Assembly (NCBI GenBank): GCA_023433185.1
Contig: JAEZEN010000633.1
Span: 1 to 6,577 of the forward strand
Origin: Pseudomonadota bacterium
GTDB lineage: Bacteria > Pseudomonadota > Alphaproteobacteria > Rhizobiales > Kaistiaceae
Direction of reading: 5' to 3'
Length of the DNA: 6,577 nt
Shown: positions 1-6,214 of the stretch, in pieces
Position numbering within the stretch: position 1 is the stretch's first letter
How the letters are laid out: each line of letters starts with the position of its first letter
Made by a program: the position numbers and the translations under genes
Notes under the pieces: model-generated
The model's database searches: none
What the model saw: the letters and a program-made list of their open reading frames with translations, nothing else
Told to the model about the DNA's origin: nothing

Positions 1-708
1 GTTGAGATAGTACTCGCGCTGCGTCTTCTCCATCTGGCGCTTGACGCGGCTGCGGATGCGCTTCTCGACCTGGAGCACCGAGATCTCGCTCTCCATCAGG
101 CCGAGCACGCGCTCGAGGCGCTCGACGACGGTCGGCAGCGCGAGCAGTGCCTGCTTGTCGACGATCTTGACCGCGAGATGGGAACCGACCGTATCGGCGA
201 TCTTCGAATAGTCGTCGAGCTGGTTGACCGCGCCGACGACCTCGGGCGAGACCTTCTTGTTGAGCTTCACATAGTTCTCGAACTCGGCCACGACCGAGCG
301 GGCGAGCGCCTCGGCCTCGACCTCGTCGCCCACGGCGTCGGAGAGACGCGCGGCATGGGCCTCGTAGTATTCCTCGTTGTCGGTGTAGCGCAGGATCTCG
401 GCGCGGCCGACACCCTCGACCAGAACCTTCACCGTGCCGTCGGGCAGCTTGAGGAGCTGGAGCACCGAAGCGAGCGTGCCGACGTTGAAGATCGTCTCAG
501 GGGTCGGCTCGTCCTCGCTCGGGTTCTGTTGCGTGGCGAGGAGGATCTGCTTGTCCGACCGCATAACCTCCTCGAGCGCACGGATCGACTTCTCGCGACC
601 GACGAAAAGCGGAACGATCATGTGCGGAAAGACGACGATGTCGCGTAGCGGCAGGACGGGGAACGTCCCGTCACCGCTCGTCAATCCAATCTGCTCGGAT
701 TCGGCCAT
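1..708 (-). CDS. lon: Lon ATP-dependent protease, N-terminal part (partial)
   Basis: This is the first 236 codons of Lon, the cytoplasmic homohexameric AAA+ serine protease that degrades misfolded proteins and specific regulators. The frame is open from the ATG at 708-706 to the window edge. The protein starts MAESEQIGL. The LON substrate-binding domain follows from about residue 16, with the hallmark stretch FPVLPLRDIVVFPHMIVPLF. A charged, probably coiled-coil helix fills about residues 200-236 and ends in KRQMEKTQREYYLN, a stretch typical of bacterial Lon. The AAA+ module and the Ser-Lys catalytic dyad lie outside the window, so activity cannot be judged. The start is supported by an AAAGGAA ribosome-binding site on the minus strand, about 10 nt upstream. 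It lies 278 bp downstream of clpX, beyond a terminator-like hairpin, so it probably has its own promoter. The clpX-lon order is a well-known proteobacterial arrangement. Confidence 0.97.
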   Translation of the reverse strand, partial: MAESEQIGLTSGDGTFPVLPLRDIVVFPHMIVPLFVGREKSIRALEEVMRSDKQILLATQQNPSEDEPTPETIFNVGTLASVLQLLKLPDGTVKVLVEGVGRAEILRYTDNEEYYEAHAARLSDAVGDEVEAEALARSVVAEFENYVKLNKKVSPEVVGAVNQLDDYSKIADTVGSHLAVKIVDKQALLALPTVVERLERVLGLMESEISVLQVEKRIRSRVKRQMEKTQREYYLN

Positions 709-728
709 TTTCGACTTGTTCCTTTCGT

Positions 729-750
729 CACCGGCCGGAAGGGACCGGTG
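729..750 (-). other. 5' leader hairpin just upstream of the lon ribosome-binding site
   Basis: The arms CACCGG (729-734) and CCGGTG (745-750) are perfect complements around a 10-nt loop. On the lon transcript the hairpin ends a few bases before the AAAGGAA ribosome-binding site. Its loop holds TTCC, which could pair with GGAA of that site in an alternative fold. A role in controlling lon translation is speculative, because short hairpins of this kind are common by chance in GC-rich DNA. Confidence 0.25.
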
Positions 751-835
751 GTGCTGAGACGGTCTGCCCAGGCTGGGGAGGGGCGCCGGGCGGCGGGCGT
801 GAATCGACCGTTCCTGTTCGAGTTTCCTGGCTCAA

Positions 836-864
836 TAGGTGGCGTCCGACGGGAGGTGTGTCAA
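836..864 (-). promoter_or_regulatory. lon: Possible lon promoter (weak)
   Basis: On the minus strand a perfect TTGACA (864-859) is followed after 17 bp by CACCTA (841-836), which is a poor -10 match. The preceding base gives CTTGACA, which also resembles the CTTG core of alphaproteobacterial heat-shock (RpoH) promoters. However, the nearest CCTAT lies too far away for that class. A promoter is expected here because lon follows a terminator-like hairpin, but the -10 assignment is uncertain. Confidence 0.28.
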
Positions 865-938
865 GGCGACCGGTTCCGCAGCGCAGCGGAGGCCGGTGAC
901 GCGTCGGTTGAGGCCCGTGCGGGGGCCCGGAAACACGA

Positions 939-964
939 ACGGGGCCGGCGATGACCGGCCCCGT
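939..964 (-). terminator. Terminator hairpin after clpX
   Basis: A perfect 10-bp inverted repeat, ACGGGGCCGG paired with CCGGCCCCGT, surrounds a 6-nt loop and starts about 22 bp past the clpX stop codon. On the minus strand it is followed by TCGTGTTTCC, a short and imperfect U-run. Next comes a second, weaker GC hairpin, GGCCC/GGGCC, at about 912-927. The position and stem strength fit intrinsic termination of clpX and separation of clpX from lon. The poor U-tract keeps confidence moderate. Confidence 0.65.
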
Positions 965-986
965 GCGAGAGACCGAAACCGGGTCG

Positions 987-2252
987 CTATGCGGTCGAGC
1001 CGATGTCCTCGCGGCGCTCCGAATAGATGTAGAGCGGCCGCGACTTGCCTTCGACGACATCGGCGGAGATCACGACCTCCTGCACCCCGTCGAGTCCCGG
1101 CAGGTCGTACATCGTCTCGAGCAGGATCGCCTCCATGATCGAGCGAAGGCCGCGCGCGCCGGTCTTGCGCTCGATCGCCCGCTTGGAGATGGCGTTCAGC
1201 GCATCCGGATGGATCGCAAGCTCGACGTTCTCCATGTCGAACAGCCGCTGATACTGCTTGACCAGCGCGTTCTTCGGCTCCGTCAGGATCTTGATGAGCG
1301 CCGACTCGTCGAGATCCTCGAGCGTCGCCAGCACCGGCAGGCGGCCGACGAACTCGGGGATCAGCCCGAACTTCAGCAGATCCTCCGGCTCGACGCCGCG
1401 GAACAGCTCCCCGGTCTTGCGATCCTCCGGCGAGGCCACGGCGGCGTTGAAGCCGATCGAGGTCTTGCGGCCGCGGTCGGAGATGATCCGCTCGAGGCCC
1501 GAGAAGGCGCCGCCGCAGATGAACAGGATGTTGGTCGTGTCGACCTGCAGGAACTCCTGCTGGGGATGCTTGCGGCCGCCCTGCGGGGGCACGCTCGCGA
1601 CCGTGCCTTCCATGATCTTGAGGAGCGCCTGCTGGACGCCCTCCCCGGAGACGTCGCGGGTGATCGAGGGGTTGTCGGACTTCCGGCTGATCTTGTCGAC
1701 CTCGTCGATGTAGACGATGCCGCGCTGCGCCCGCTCGACATTGTAGTCGGCCGCCTGGAGCAGCTTCAGGATGATGTTCTCGACATCCTCGCCGACATAG
1801 CCCGCCTCGGTGAGCGTGGTCGCGTCGGCCATGGTGAAGGGCACGTCGAGGATGCGCGCCAGCGTCTGGGCGAGGAGCGTCTTGCCGCAGCCGGTCGGGC
1901 CGATGAGCAGGATGTTCGACTTCGCCAGTTCGACGTCGTTGTTCTTGGCGGCGTGGTTGAGGCGCTTGTAGTGGTTGTGCACCGCCACCGACAGGACGCG
2001 CTTCGCATACTGCTGGCCGATCACGTAATCGTCGAGCACCGAGCATATCTCGGAGGGGGTCGGAACCCCGTCGCGCGACTTCACCAGCGAGGACTTGTTC
2101 TCCTCGCGGATGATGTCCATGCACAGCTCGACGCATTCGTCGCAGATGAAGACCGTCGGTCCCGCGATGAGCTTGCGCACCTCATGCTGGCTCTTGCCGC
2201 AGAAGGAGCAATAGAGGGTGTTCTTGCTTTCGCTGCCGCTGACCTTGCTCAT
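987..2252 (-). CDS. clpX: ClpX, ATP-dependent unfoldase subunit of ClpXP
   Basis: This encodes a full-length (421 aa) cytoplasmic AAA+ unfoldase that recognises tagged substrates and threads them into ClpP. The N-terminal zinc-binding domain has C15-x2-C18 and C37-x2-C40. The AAA+ core has Walker A GPTGCGKT at 118-125, the pore-1 loop GYVGED at 151-156, and Walker [10 protein letters not shown] with D183/E184. It also has the RKH pore loop at 227-229, the ClpP-docking IGF loop at 266-268, the arginine-finger region PEFVGR at 299-304 and the sensor-2 motif GARGLR at 365-370. Every hallmark is intact, so it should be functional. The ATG at 2252-2250 is preceded by GGGGA with 6-nt spacing. In many proteobacteria clpX follows clpP directly, but here an RTX gene sits between them, 270 bp upstream of clpX. 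A strong hairpin follows the stop codon. Confidence 0.99.
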   Translation of the reverse strand: MSKVSGSESKNTLYCSFCGKSQHEVRKLIAGPTVFICDECVELCMDIIREENKSSLVKSRDGVPTPSEICSVLDDYVIGQQYAKRVLSVAVHNHYKRLNHAAKNNDVELAKSNILLIGPTGCGKTLLAQTLARILDVPFTMADATTLTEAGYVGEDVENIILKLLQAADYNVERAQRGIVYIDEVDKISRKSDNPSITRDVSGEGVQQALLKIMEGTVASVPPQGGRKHPQQEFLQVDTTNILFICGGAFSGLERIISDRGRKTSIGFNAAVASPEDRKTGELFRGVEPEDLLKFGLIPEFVGRLPVLATLEDLDESALIKILTEPKNALVKQYQRLFDMENVELAIHPDALNAISKRAIERKTGARGLRSIMEAILLETMYDLPGLDGVQEVVISADVVEGKSRPLYIYSERREDIGSTA

Positions 2253-2482
2253 CCGTGTTCCCCGCGGCTGCTTCCCGCAACCGCATATCGCCTACCTTGC
2301 CGAAGCCCGAGCACTTCGATTCGTAGGCACCTTAACGCGATAACCCCGGCACGCAAACGCCCCAGCCTGATCCAACCATGCTAGGTGCGACATGATCAAT
2401 AGAGACTTAACGCGTCGGGACGGCTCCTGGGCCGCCGGACACGGGCGTATGGTCCGACGGCGCCCGCTACATAGGGCGGGAA
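2253..2482 (-). promoter_or_regulatory. clpX upstream region, promoter not pinpointed
   Basis: This gap lies between the terminator-like hairpin of the upstream RTX gene and clpX, so it should contain a clpX promoter. It is visibly less GC-rich around 2290-2415 than the genes on either side, as promoter regions often are. No convincing -35/-10 pair with 16-18 bp spacing was found. It contains a small hairpin near 2461-2480 (CGCCC paired with GGGCG) and a 9-bp direct repeat. No credible coding sequence is present. Confidence 0.4.
2331..2414. repeat. Pair of 9-bp direct repeats upstream of clpX
   Basis: CTTAACGCG occurs at 2331-2339 and again at 2406-2414, exactly 75 bp apart, inside the clpX upstream region. 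Two copies of a 9-mer within this short gap are unlikely but possible by chance. They could be a paired regulator site. The separation is not a whole number of helical turns on a 10.5-bp repeat (about 7.1 turns), so the two sites would face nearly the same side of the helix. Confidence 0.3.
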
Positions 2483-2518
2483 TGCGGCGAGCGTAAGGGG
2501 GGGCCCCACGCCGCCGCA
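2483..2518 (-). terminator. Terminator-like hairpin after the clpP-clpX RTX gene
   Basis: A long, nearly continuous stem lies 4 nt past the stop codon at 2523. TGCGGCG (2483-2489) pairs with CGCCGCA (2512-2518). GCGT (2491-2494) then pairs with ACGC (2508-2511), and GGGG (2497-2500) with CCCC (2504-2507), leaving a 3-nt loop, one 1-nt bulge and one 2-nt bulge. That gives 15 base pairs. The minus-strand sequence after it (TTCCCGCCC) lacks a U-run, so it may be a GC-hairpin or Rho-assisted terminator. It separates the RTX gene from clpX. Confidence 0.6.
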
Positions 2519-2522
2519 AGGC

Positions 2523-3728
2523 TCACGCCAGCAGGATATCCGAATGGTCGAGCACGGCCCCCTTGTCGAGCGTGGCGATCTTCACCCAGTCGGACTTGTC
2601 GGTCTTGCTGCCCTTCTCGGCGTAGATCAGCTTTCCCTTCTTCTCGTCGTAGATGATGCGGTCATTCTTGTTTTCGGGCTTCTTGCCGAGCTCGAAGTAC
2701 TTTTTCTTCAATGTCCCCGCCTTGCCGAGGGTGGAGTAGGCGTCGCGGTCGAGCACGATCAGGTCGCCATCGTCGGCTGAGAAATCGGTGATGCGATCGG
2801 CCTTCTTCCAGCTCGTGACCGTGTTGGTGAACCAGAACTCGTCGGCGCCGGCACCGCCGGTGAGCACATCCCGCCCGCGGCCGCCGTCGAGATGGTCGTT
2901 CCCGTCGCCGCCATGGAGAAAGTCCCGCCCCTTGCCCCCGAGAAGCGTGTCGTTGCCGGCGTCGCCGAAAACGGCGTCCTGAATGCCGGCGCGACCGTCG
3001 AACAGGTCGTTGCCCCCGCCGAGCGACGTGATGCCTTTCAGCGTGCCACCGTTCTCGACGCTGTCGTCGTGGGCGGCGTCCGCGAAGCTGATACCCCCGT
3101 CGATCGTCCCGCTATTGACCAGGCCGACGCGCCCCGATTCCACCGAGATCGCAAGCGTCTCACCCAGAAGGCCGGTGCTCCGGATCATGCCGCTGTTGCT
3201 GATCATGGTGACGCCGTCTTCCGCGCCGGTCACGATAATGGCCACCGAGTTTGCGCGGATCGCGCCGCTATTCTCGATGATCGTGACGCCGCCTGCGGTC
3301 TCCTGATTCACGGCGACCCCGAGGAAGCCCCATACCTCCCCCCCATTGAAGAGGTATCCGATTTCACCCGGGTCACCGTTGCTCTCGAGGGCGACGGCGA
3401 CGAGCACCGACTCGATGCGCCCCTCGTTCCGCACAAAGACGGTATCCCCGGTTCCGATTGCCGCCGCGACCCCGATATAGCCTGTGATGAATCCGCCGGT
3501 GCCGTTGAAGATCTGGCCGCCGTTGTCGAAACTGACGCCCGACCCCTCCGGAGAGAGGATCGTGCCGTAGTTGATCAGTTCGATGCTGAGGTATGGGCCG
3601 CCGGCGACGCCGTCATTGGTCTCGGACGAGACCAGCACGCCGGGCGCGATCGTCCAGACCTGATCGAAGGCGGTGAACGAGAGACCGGGGTCGGTCGTCT
3701 GGTTGCTGTCGGTGATGAGTACCGGCAT
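2523..3728 (-). CDS. RTX calcium-binding protein with N-terminal beta-helix-like repeats, probable type I secretion substrate
   Basis: This 401-residue protein lies between clpP and clpX. Residues about 49-232 hold eight loose repeats centred on N-x-G, with the Asn at 53, 75, 101, 128, 153, 178, 205 and 226. The spacing is 21-27 residues, as in right-handed beta-helix or adhesin-like stalks. Residues about 237-300 hold five to six RTX nonapeptides (for example GGDGNDHLD and GGRGRDVLT), which fold as a calcium-binding beta-roll after secretion. Residues 311-327 (ADRITDFSADDGDLIVLD) match the serralysin-type C-terminal module. The last 68 residues carry 15 lysines and end DHSDILLA. There is no Sec signal, membrane segment or cysteine, as expected for a type I secreted protein. 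The ATG at 3728 was chosen because AGGGAG lies 7-8 nt upstream; a TTG at 3746 is the other candidate. No enzymatic or pore-forming domain is seen. It could be an extracellular adhesin or matrix protein, but the function is unknown. Confidence 0.88.
   Translation of the reverse strand: MPVLITDSNQTTDPGLSFTAFDQVWTIAPGVLVSSETNDGVAGGPYLSIELINYGTILSPEGSGVSFDNGGQIFNGTGGFITGYIGVAAAIGTGDTVFVRNEGRIESVLVAVALESNGDPGEIGYLFNGGEVWGFLGVAVNQETAGGVTIIENSGAIRANSVAIIVTGAEDGVTMISNSGMIRSTGLLGETLAISVESGRVGLVNSGTIDGGISFADAAHDDSVENGGTLKGITSLGGGNDLFDGRAGIQDAVFGDAGNDTLLGGKGRDFLHGGDGNDHLDGGRGRDVLTGGAGADEFWFTNTVTSWKKADRITDFSADDGDLIVLDRDAYSTLGKAGTLKKKYFELGKKPENKNDRIIYDEKKGKLIYAEKGSKTDKSDWVKIATLDKGAVLDHSDILLA
2829..3020 (-). 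repeat. RTX nonapeptide repeat block (clpP-clpX RTX gene)
   Basis: This encodes residues about 237-300 of the neighbouring protein. It begins at GGGNDLFDG, runs through GDAGNDTLLG, GGKGRDFLHG, GGDGNDHLDG and GGRGRDVLTG, and ends at GGAGADEFW. Repeats of the form GGxGxDxUx bind calcium in the beta-roll fold. Several x positions carry Lys or Arg instead of the more usual small or acidic residues. Confidence 0.85.
3033..3584 (-). repeat. Region encoding eight N-x-G beta-helix-like repeats
   Basis: The translated repeats have the core hydrophobic-hydrophobic-x-N-x-G-x-I/V/L, as in LINYGTIL, VRNEGRIE, IENSGAIR, ISNSGMIR, LVNSGTID and VENGGTLK. Period lengths between the conserved Asn residues are 22, 26, 27, 25, 25, 27 and 21 residues. 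Regular strand-turn periodicity of this size is typical of parallel beta-helices. The repeats are diverged at the DNA level, so this is an old expansion and not a recent tandem duplication. Confidence 0.7.
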
Positions 3729-3756
3729 GTCGCGTCTCCCTGTCAAGCAAGCAGGG

Positions 3757-3771
3757 CGGTCCGCCGGACCG
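3757..3771 (-). other. Small hairpin in the leader of the clpP-clpX RTX gene
   Basis: CGGTCC and GGACCG pair perfectly around a 3-nt GCC loop, about 30 nt upstream of the ATG. The hairpin is compact and would be stable in the leader RNA. It might affect mRNA stability or be an operator palindrome, and no specific role can be assigned. Confidence 0.3.
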
Positions 3772-3799
3772 GGCCCCGACCAACGAAACGCTCGTTACT

Positions 3800-3825
3800 C
3801 CCGAGCCTGAGGCACCCCGAGCCTG
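3800..3825. repeat. Two 10-bp direct repeats upstream of the clpP-clpX RTX gene
   Basis: CCCGAGCCTG occurs at 3800-3809 and again at 3816-3825, with start-to-start spacing of 16 bp, about 72-97 bp upstream of the RTX start codon. Tandem 10-mers at this distance fit a binding site for a transcription regulator acting on the RTX gene. They could also be a slippage duplication. No known regulator consensus is recognised. Confidence 0.4.
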
Positions 3826-3864
3826 GCGCCGAGACACGACGCGTATGCCACCTATGGTACATGG

Positions 3865-3893
3865 TCCGGCGGGGAACACCAGCCCCCGCCGGA
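3865..3893 (-). terminator. Terminator-like hairpin after clpP
   Basis: A perfect 10-bp inverted repeat, TCCGGCGGGG paired with CCCCGCCGGA, has a 9-nt loop and starts about 14 nt past the clpP stop codon. The minus-strand sequence after it (CCATGTACC) has no U-run. It is very likely a terminator or mRNA-stabilising end for clpP, and it would limit read-through into the RTX gene downstream. Confidence 0.6.
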
Positions 3894-3907
3894 AAGCGGA
3901 ACTGGTG

Positions 3908-4552
3908 TCAGGCCGGCTTGTCGGCGATCGCCCCATCGAGGGCGTCGCGGGTGGTCAGCACCTTGTCGATGAGGCCGAACTGGCGCGATTCCTCGGCGGT
4001 GAGGAAGTAGTCGCGGTCGAGGGTGCGCTCCACCACCTCGTAGGGCTGGCCGGTATGCTTGACGTAGATCTCGTTGAGCCGCCGCTTCATCTTGATGATG
4101 TCCTCGGCGTGGCGCTCGATGTCCGAGGCCTGGCCCTGGAAGCCGCCCGAGGGCTGATGCAGCATGATCCGCGCATTGGGCAGTGCGAAGCGCATGCCCT
4201 TCTCGCCGGCGGTCAGGAGCAGCGAACCGGCGGAGGCCGCGAGGCCGATGCAGAAGGTCGCCACGGCGGGCTTGATGAACTGCATCGTGTCGTACATCGC
4301 CAGCGCCGAGGTGACGACACCCCCCGGCGAGTTGATGTAGATGGCGATCTCCTTCTTCGGGTTCTCGGCCTCGAGGAAGAGGAGCTGCGCGGTCACGAGC
4401 GTCGCCATGTGGTCCTCGATGGGACCGGTGATGAACATCACCCGCTCCTTGAGGAGGCGCGAATAGATGTCGTAGGCGCGCTCGCCGCGGTTGGTCTGCT
4501 CGACCACCATCGGCACGAGCGTCTGCGTGAGGTAGTCGACCGGGTCTCTCAT
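3908..4552 (-). CDS. clpP: ClpP, ATP-dependent Clp protease proteolytic subunit
   Basis: This encodes 214 residues of a full-length serine peptidase (family S14). It forms a double-heptamer chamber and works with ClpX, or with ClpA when present, in the cytoplasm. The catalytic triad is intact: Ser107 in GLAASAGS, His132 in IMLHQP and Asp181 in LDRDYF, with the standard 25- and 49-residue spacings. INSPGG at 73-78 forms part of the substrate-binding loop, and the N-terminal segment [14 protein letters not shown] is typical of the family. The ATG at 4552-4550 was chosen because AGGA lies 5 nt upstream and the protein then begins at the family's usual point. The frame stays open further upstream, but that stretch is Arg/Pro-rich and unrelated to ClpP. 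It is flanked by RTX genes, whereas in many proteobacteria clpP follows tig and directly precedes clpX. Confidence 0.99.
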   Translation of the reverse strand: MRDPVDYLTQTLVPMVVEQTNRGERAYDIYSRLLKERVMFITGPIEDHMATLVTAQLLFLEAENPKKEIAIYINSPGGVVTSALAMYDTMQFIKPAVATFCIGLAASAGSLLLTAGEKGMRFALPNARIMLHQPSGGFQGQASDIERHAEDIIKMKRRLNEIYVKHTGQPYEVVERTLDRDYFLTAEESRQFGLIDKVLTTRDALDGAIADKPA

Positions 4553-4618
4553 GGTGTTCCTATAGGGTCTGCGGCTGGGAGGGGGACGGCGAATCCCCCG
4601 GGGCGATGCGGGCCTTAC

Positions 4619-4645
4619 ATATGGCACCCCTCCCCGCTCCGGAAG
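4619..4645 (-). promoter_or_regulatory. clpP: Candidate RpoH-like promoter for clpP
   Basis: On the minus strand TGCCATAT (4626-4619) resembles the RpoH -10 element CCCCATNT. It is preceded after 13 bp by CTTCCG (4645-4640), which matches only the CTT of CTTGAA. The 13-bp spacing suits RpoH promoters, and clpP is commonly heat-shock regulated. Transcription would start about 60 nt before the ATG. The -35 overlaps a small hairpin (CGGAA/TTCCG, 4640-4653) just downstream of the previous gene. The weak -35 match makes this tentative. Confidence 0.33.
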
Positions 4646-4664
4646 GGGTTCCGCTGGGAGGCCC

Positions 4665-6200
4665 TCAGATGTGGAAGAAGTCGCCGCGGTCGAAGGCCTC
4701 GACCCCGACATTCTCGACGACCGCCACCGCGACGCCCTCGTGGCGGATCTCGGTGTGGGCACCGGCCGCGACGAAGTCGAGATCCTTGAAGCGCAGGCCG
4801 CCCTTGAGGGCGAAGCGGTCCGCGCCGTCCTCGAAGTCGAGGATCGTGTCGGTGCCCTTGCGGACCATGAGCACGAAGACGTCGTTGCCCTTGCCGCCGA
4901 TCAGAACGTCATCGCCCTTGCCGCCATTCAGCCAGTCGTCGCCCCTGCCGCCGTCGAGCATGTCGTCGTGCTTGCCGCCATGCAGCCGGTCCTTGCCGCC
5001 GTGCCCCATCAGGAGGTCGGAGCCGGCCTGGCCGAAGAGCTTGTCGGCGCCGCCGAGCCCGAGCACGATGTCGTCGCCATCCTTGGCGCGGATCACCTGC
5101 TTGCCCGCCTCGCCGTAGAGGGCGTCGGCGTGTTTGGACGCCTTGCTCGTCACCTTCGTCGTCCATTTCGGGAAGATGTCGTCGAGGCCGGGCTTGAGGC
5201 CGGCGGGCTGGGAATCGGCGCCGTCCGCGTACACGCCGAAGCCGATCTGACCGTCGGGATAGGCGGGCCGGTCGAAGGCGTCGAACAGGAAGATCGGAAC
5301 GGTCTTGCCACCGCTGTCGGCACGCATCCCGTTGAGCCAGGCGAAGATCTGGGTATAGACGTCGGTCTGATTCGCCGCGCCCCAGTCGGTCGAGTATCCG
5401 GTCTCGCCGATGAACACCTCGAGGGATGCACCGAGCGCCTTCTCGACCGCTTCGAAATACTGCTCGACCGGCCCGTACTGGGTGCTCTGCTGGTTGTCGC
5501 CGGTATACTGGTTGAACAGGACGAACGGCTCGGCGTTGTTCCAGGCCGTGCTCCAGTTGGCGCTGATATAGGCCGGCACCTTGACCGACACGACATTGGT
5601 CTCGCCGTAGTTGGCGATCGTCGTGCTGACCGGGATCGAGCCGAGGCCCGCCGCGGCGAGCGAGGCCTTGAGGTTGTCGAAGGCCTGCGGAATCCAGGTG
5701 TCGACATAGGCGTCGAAGTCGGGGTCGTCCGGCGGCGGACCGTTCATGTCGAGCTCGTTGCCGAGCAGGATCGCCTTGAGGTTCGCCCTGACATTGGCGA
5801 CGCTGCCATAGGCGCTGATGAGCATCTCGACCCAGGCGTCGGTATAGGCCGAACTGGTCATGAGGCCGGCCGTCCAGGGCGACCCGTAGCCGCCCTGCGC
5901 CAGCGCCGAGTTGTTGGTGCCCATCACCAGTTCCATGCCGGGATTGGCGACCATCCACTGGATGACCTGCAGCTGCGTGTCGTCGATCACCGGCGTCGTC
6001 GGGTCCGACGTTCCCACCGCCGCGTCGTGATACGTCCTGACGAGCTTGAAGTTCTGGGAGATCTGGTCGAGATCGGCGCTGATCGAGTAGCCGACGCGCC
6101 CGACCTCCCAGCTTTCGTAATTGACGCCGACATTGTAGGCGAAGGGCGATTTCGACGGCACCAGCGGATCGGCGTCCGCCTTCGGTTTGGCCTTGCTCAT
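4665..6200 (-). CDS. GH17-like glycoside hydrolase fused to C-terminal RTX repeats, probable secreted beta-glucanase
   Basis: This encodes 511 residues. Residues about 20-345 look like a TIM-barrel glycoside hydrolase of clan GH-A, closest by motif to GH17 (beta-1,3-glucan-active enzymes). GVNYESW (25-31) and FKLVRTYHD (51-59) fit the first strands. E149 in ILLGNE is the likely acid/base, E266 in VFIGETGYS the likely nucleophile, and [11 protein letters not shown] (304-314) resembles the late GH17 motif F-E-A-F-D-E-x-W-K. Residues about 374-442 are seven to eight RTX nonapeptides ending [11 protein letters not shown] serralysin-like module ([15 protein letters not shown]) follows, and the C-terminus is GDFFHI. 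There is no Sec signal and no cysteine, so export by a type I system is inferred. The ATG at 6200 was chosen because GGGGAG lies 8 nt upstream; a GTG at 6233 is less likely. Substrate is unproven: fungal, algal or plant beta-1,3-glucan, or a self-made glucan. Another clan GH-A family is possible. Confidence 0.87.
   Translation of the reverse strand: MSKAKPKADADPLVPSKSPFAYNVGVNYESWEVGRVGYSISADLDQISQNFKLVRTYHDAAVGTSDPTTPVIDDTQLQVIQWMVANPGMELVMGTNNSALAQGGYGSPWTAGLMTSSAYTDAWVEMLISAYGSVANVRANLKAILLGNELDMNGPPPDDPDFDAYVDTWIPQAFDNLKASLAAAGLGSIPVSTTIANYGETNVVSVKVPAYISANWSTAWNNAEPFVLFNQYTGDNQQSTQYGPVEQYFEAVEKALGASLEVFIGETGYSTDWGAANQTDVYTQIFAWLNGMRADSGGKTVPIFLFDAFDRPAYPDGQIGFGVYADGADSQPAGLKPGLDDIFPKWTTKVTSKASKHADALYGEAGKQVIRAKDGDDIVLGLGGADKLFGQAGSDLLMGHGGKDRLHGGKHDDMLDGGRGDDWLNGGKGDDVLIGGKGNDVFVLMVRKGTDTILDFEDGADRFALKGGLRFKDLDFVAAGAHTEIRHEGVAVAVVENVGVEAFDRGDFFHI
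4875..5081 (-). repeat. RTX nonapeptide repeat block of the GH17-like gene
   Basis: This encodes residues about 374-442 as consecutive glycine/aspartate nonapeptides, including [54 protein letters not shown] and GGKGNDVFV. It should form a calcium-binding beta-roll after export. One repeat has His where Gly is usual (GGKHDD), a mild divergence. Confidence 0.85.
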
Positions 6201-6214
6201 GAAACGTTCTCCCC

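Noticed and set aside
178..648. Plus-strand open frame antisense to lon
   Set aside because: The minus strand encodes an unmistakable Lon N-terminus here. The plus-strand product is low-complexity Leu/Arg/Asp/Glu-rich.
951..2384. Long plus-strand open frame (477 codons) antisense to clpX
   Set aside because: It is a shadow of clpX in GC-rich DNA. Its translation is Leu/Arg/Asp/Val-rich without a recognisable domain, while the opposite strand encodes intact ClpX.
2492..2518. RpoH-like promoter (CTTGCG, 13 bp, CCCCCTTA) near 2492-2518 for clpX
   Set aside because: The match is built mostly from the GC hairpin after the RTX stop codon and would lie more than 230 bp from clpX.
2292..2519. Small minus-strand open frame (75 codons) between the RTX gene and clpX
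   Set aside because: It uses a TTG start, runs through a strong hairpin and is Arg/Pro/Ala-rich with no recognisable feature. This looks like a noncoding regulatory gap.
2523..3728. Classical RTX pore-forming toxin
   Set aside because: There is no hydrophobic pore-forming region or acylation domain, and the protein is far shorter than RTX cytolysins. RTX repeats alone only indicate calcium binding and type I export.
3729..3746. TTG start adding six residues to the clpP-clpX RTX protein
   Set aside because: The extension would run through the AGGGAG ribosome-binding site that serves the ATG at 3728.
2892..4010. Plus-strand open frame of 372 codons crossing the RTX gene and the end of clpP
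   Set aside because: It runs antisense across two genes and a terminator-like hairpin, with no domain and no clear ribosome-binding site. Codon-bias shadowing explains it.
4553..4762. N-terminal extension of ClpP by 70 residues
   Set aside because: The added segment is Arg/Pro/Ser-rich, overlaps the end of the upstream RTX gene and is unlike ClpP. The ATG at 4552 has a good ribosome-binding site.
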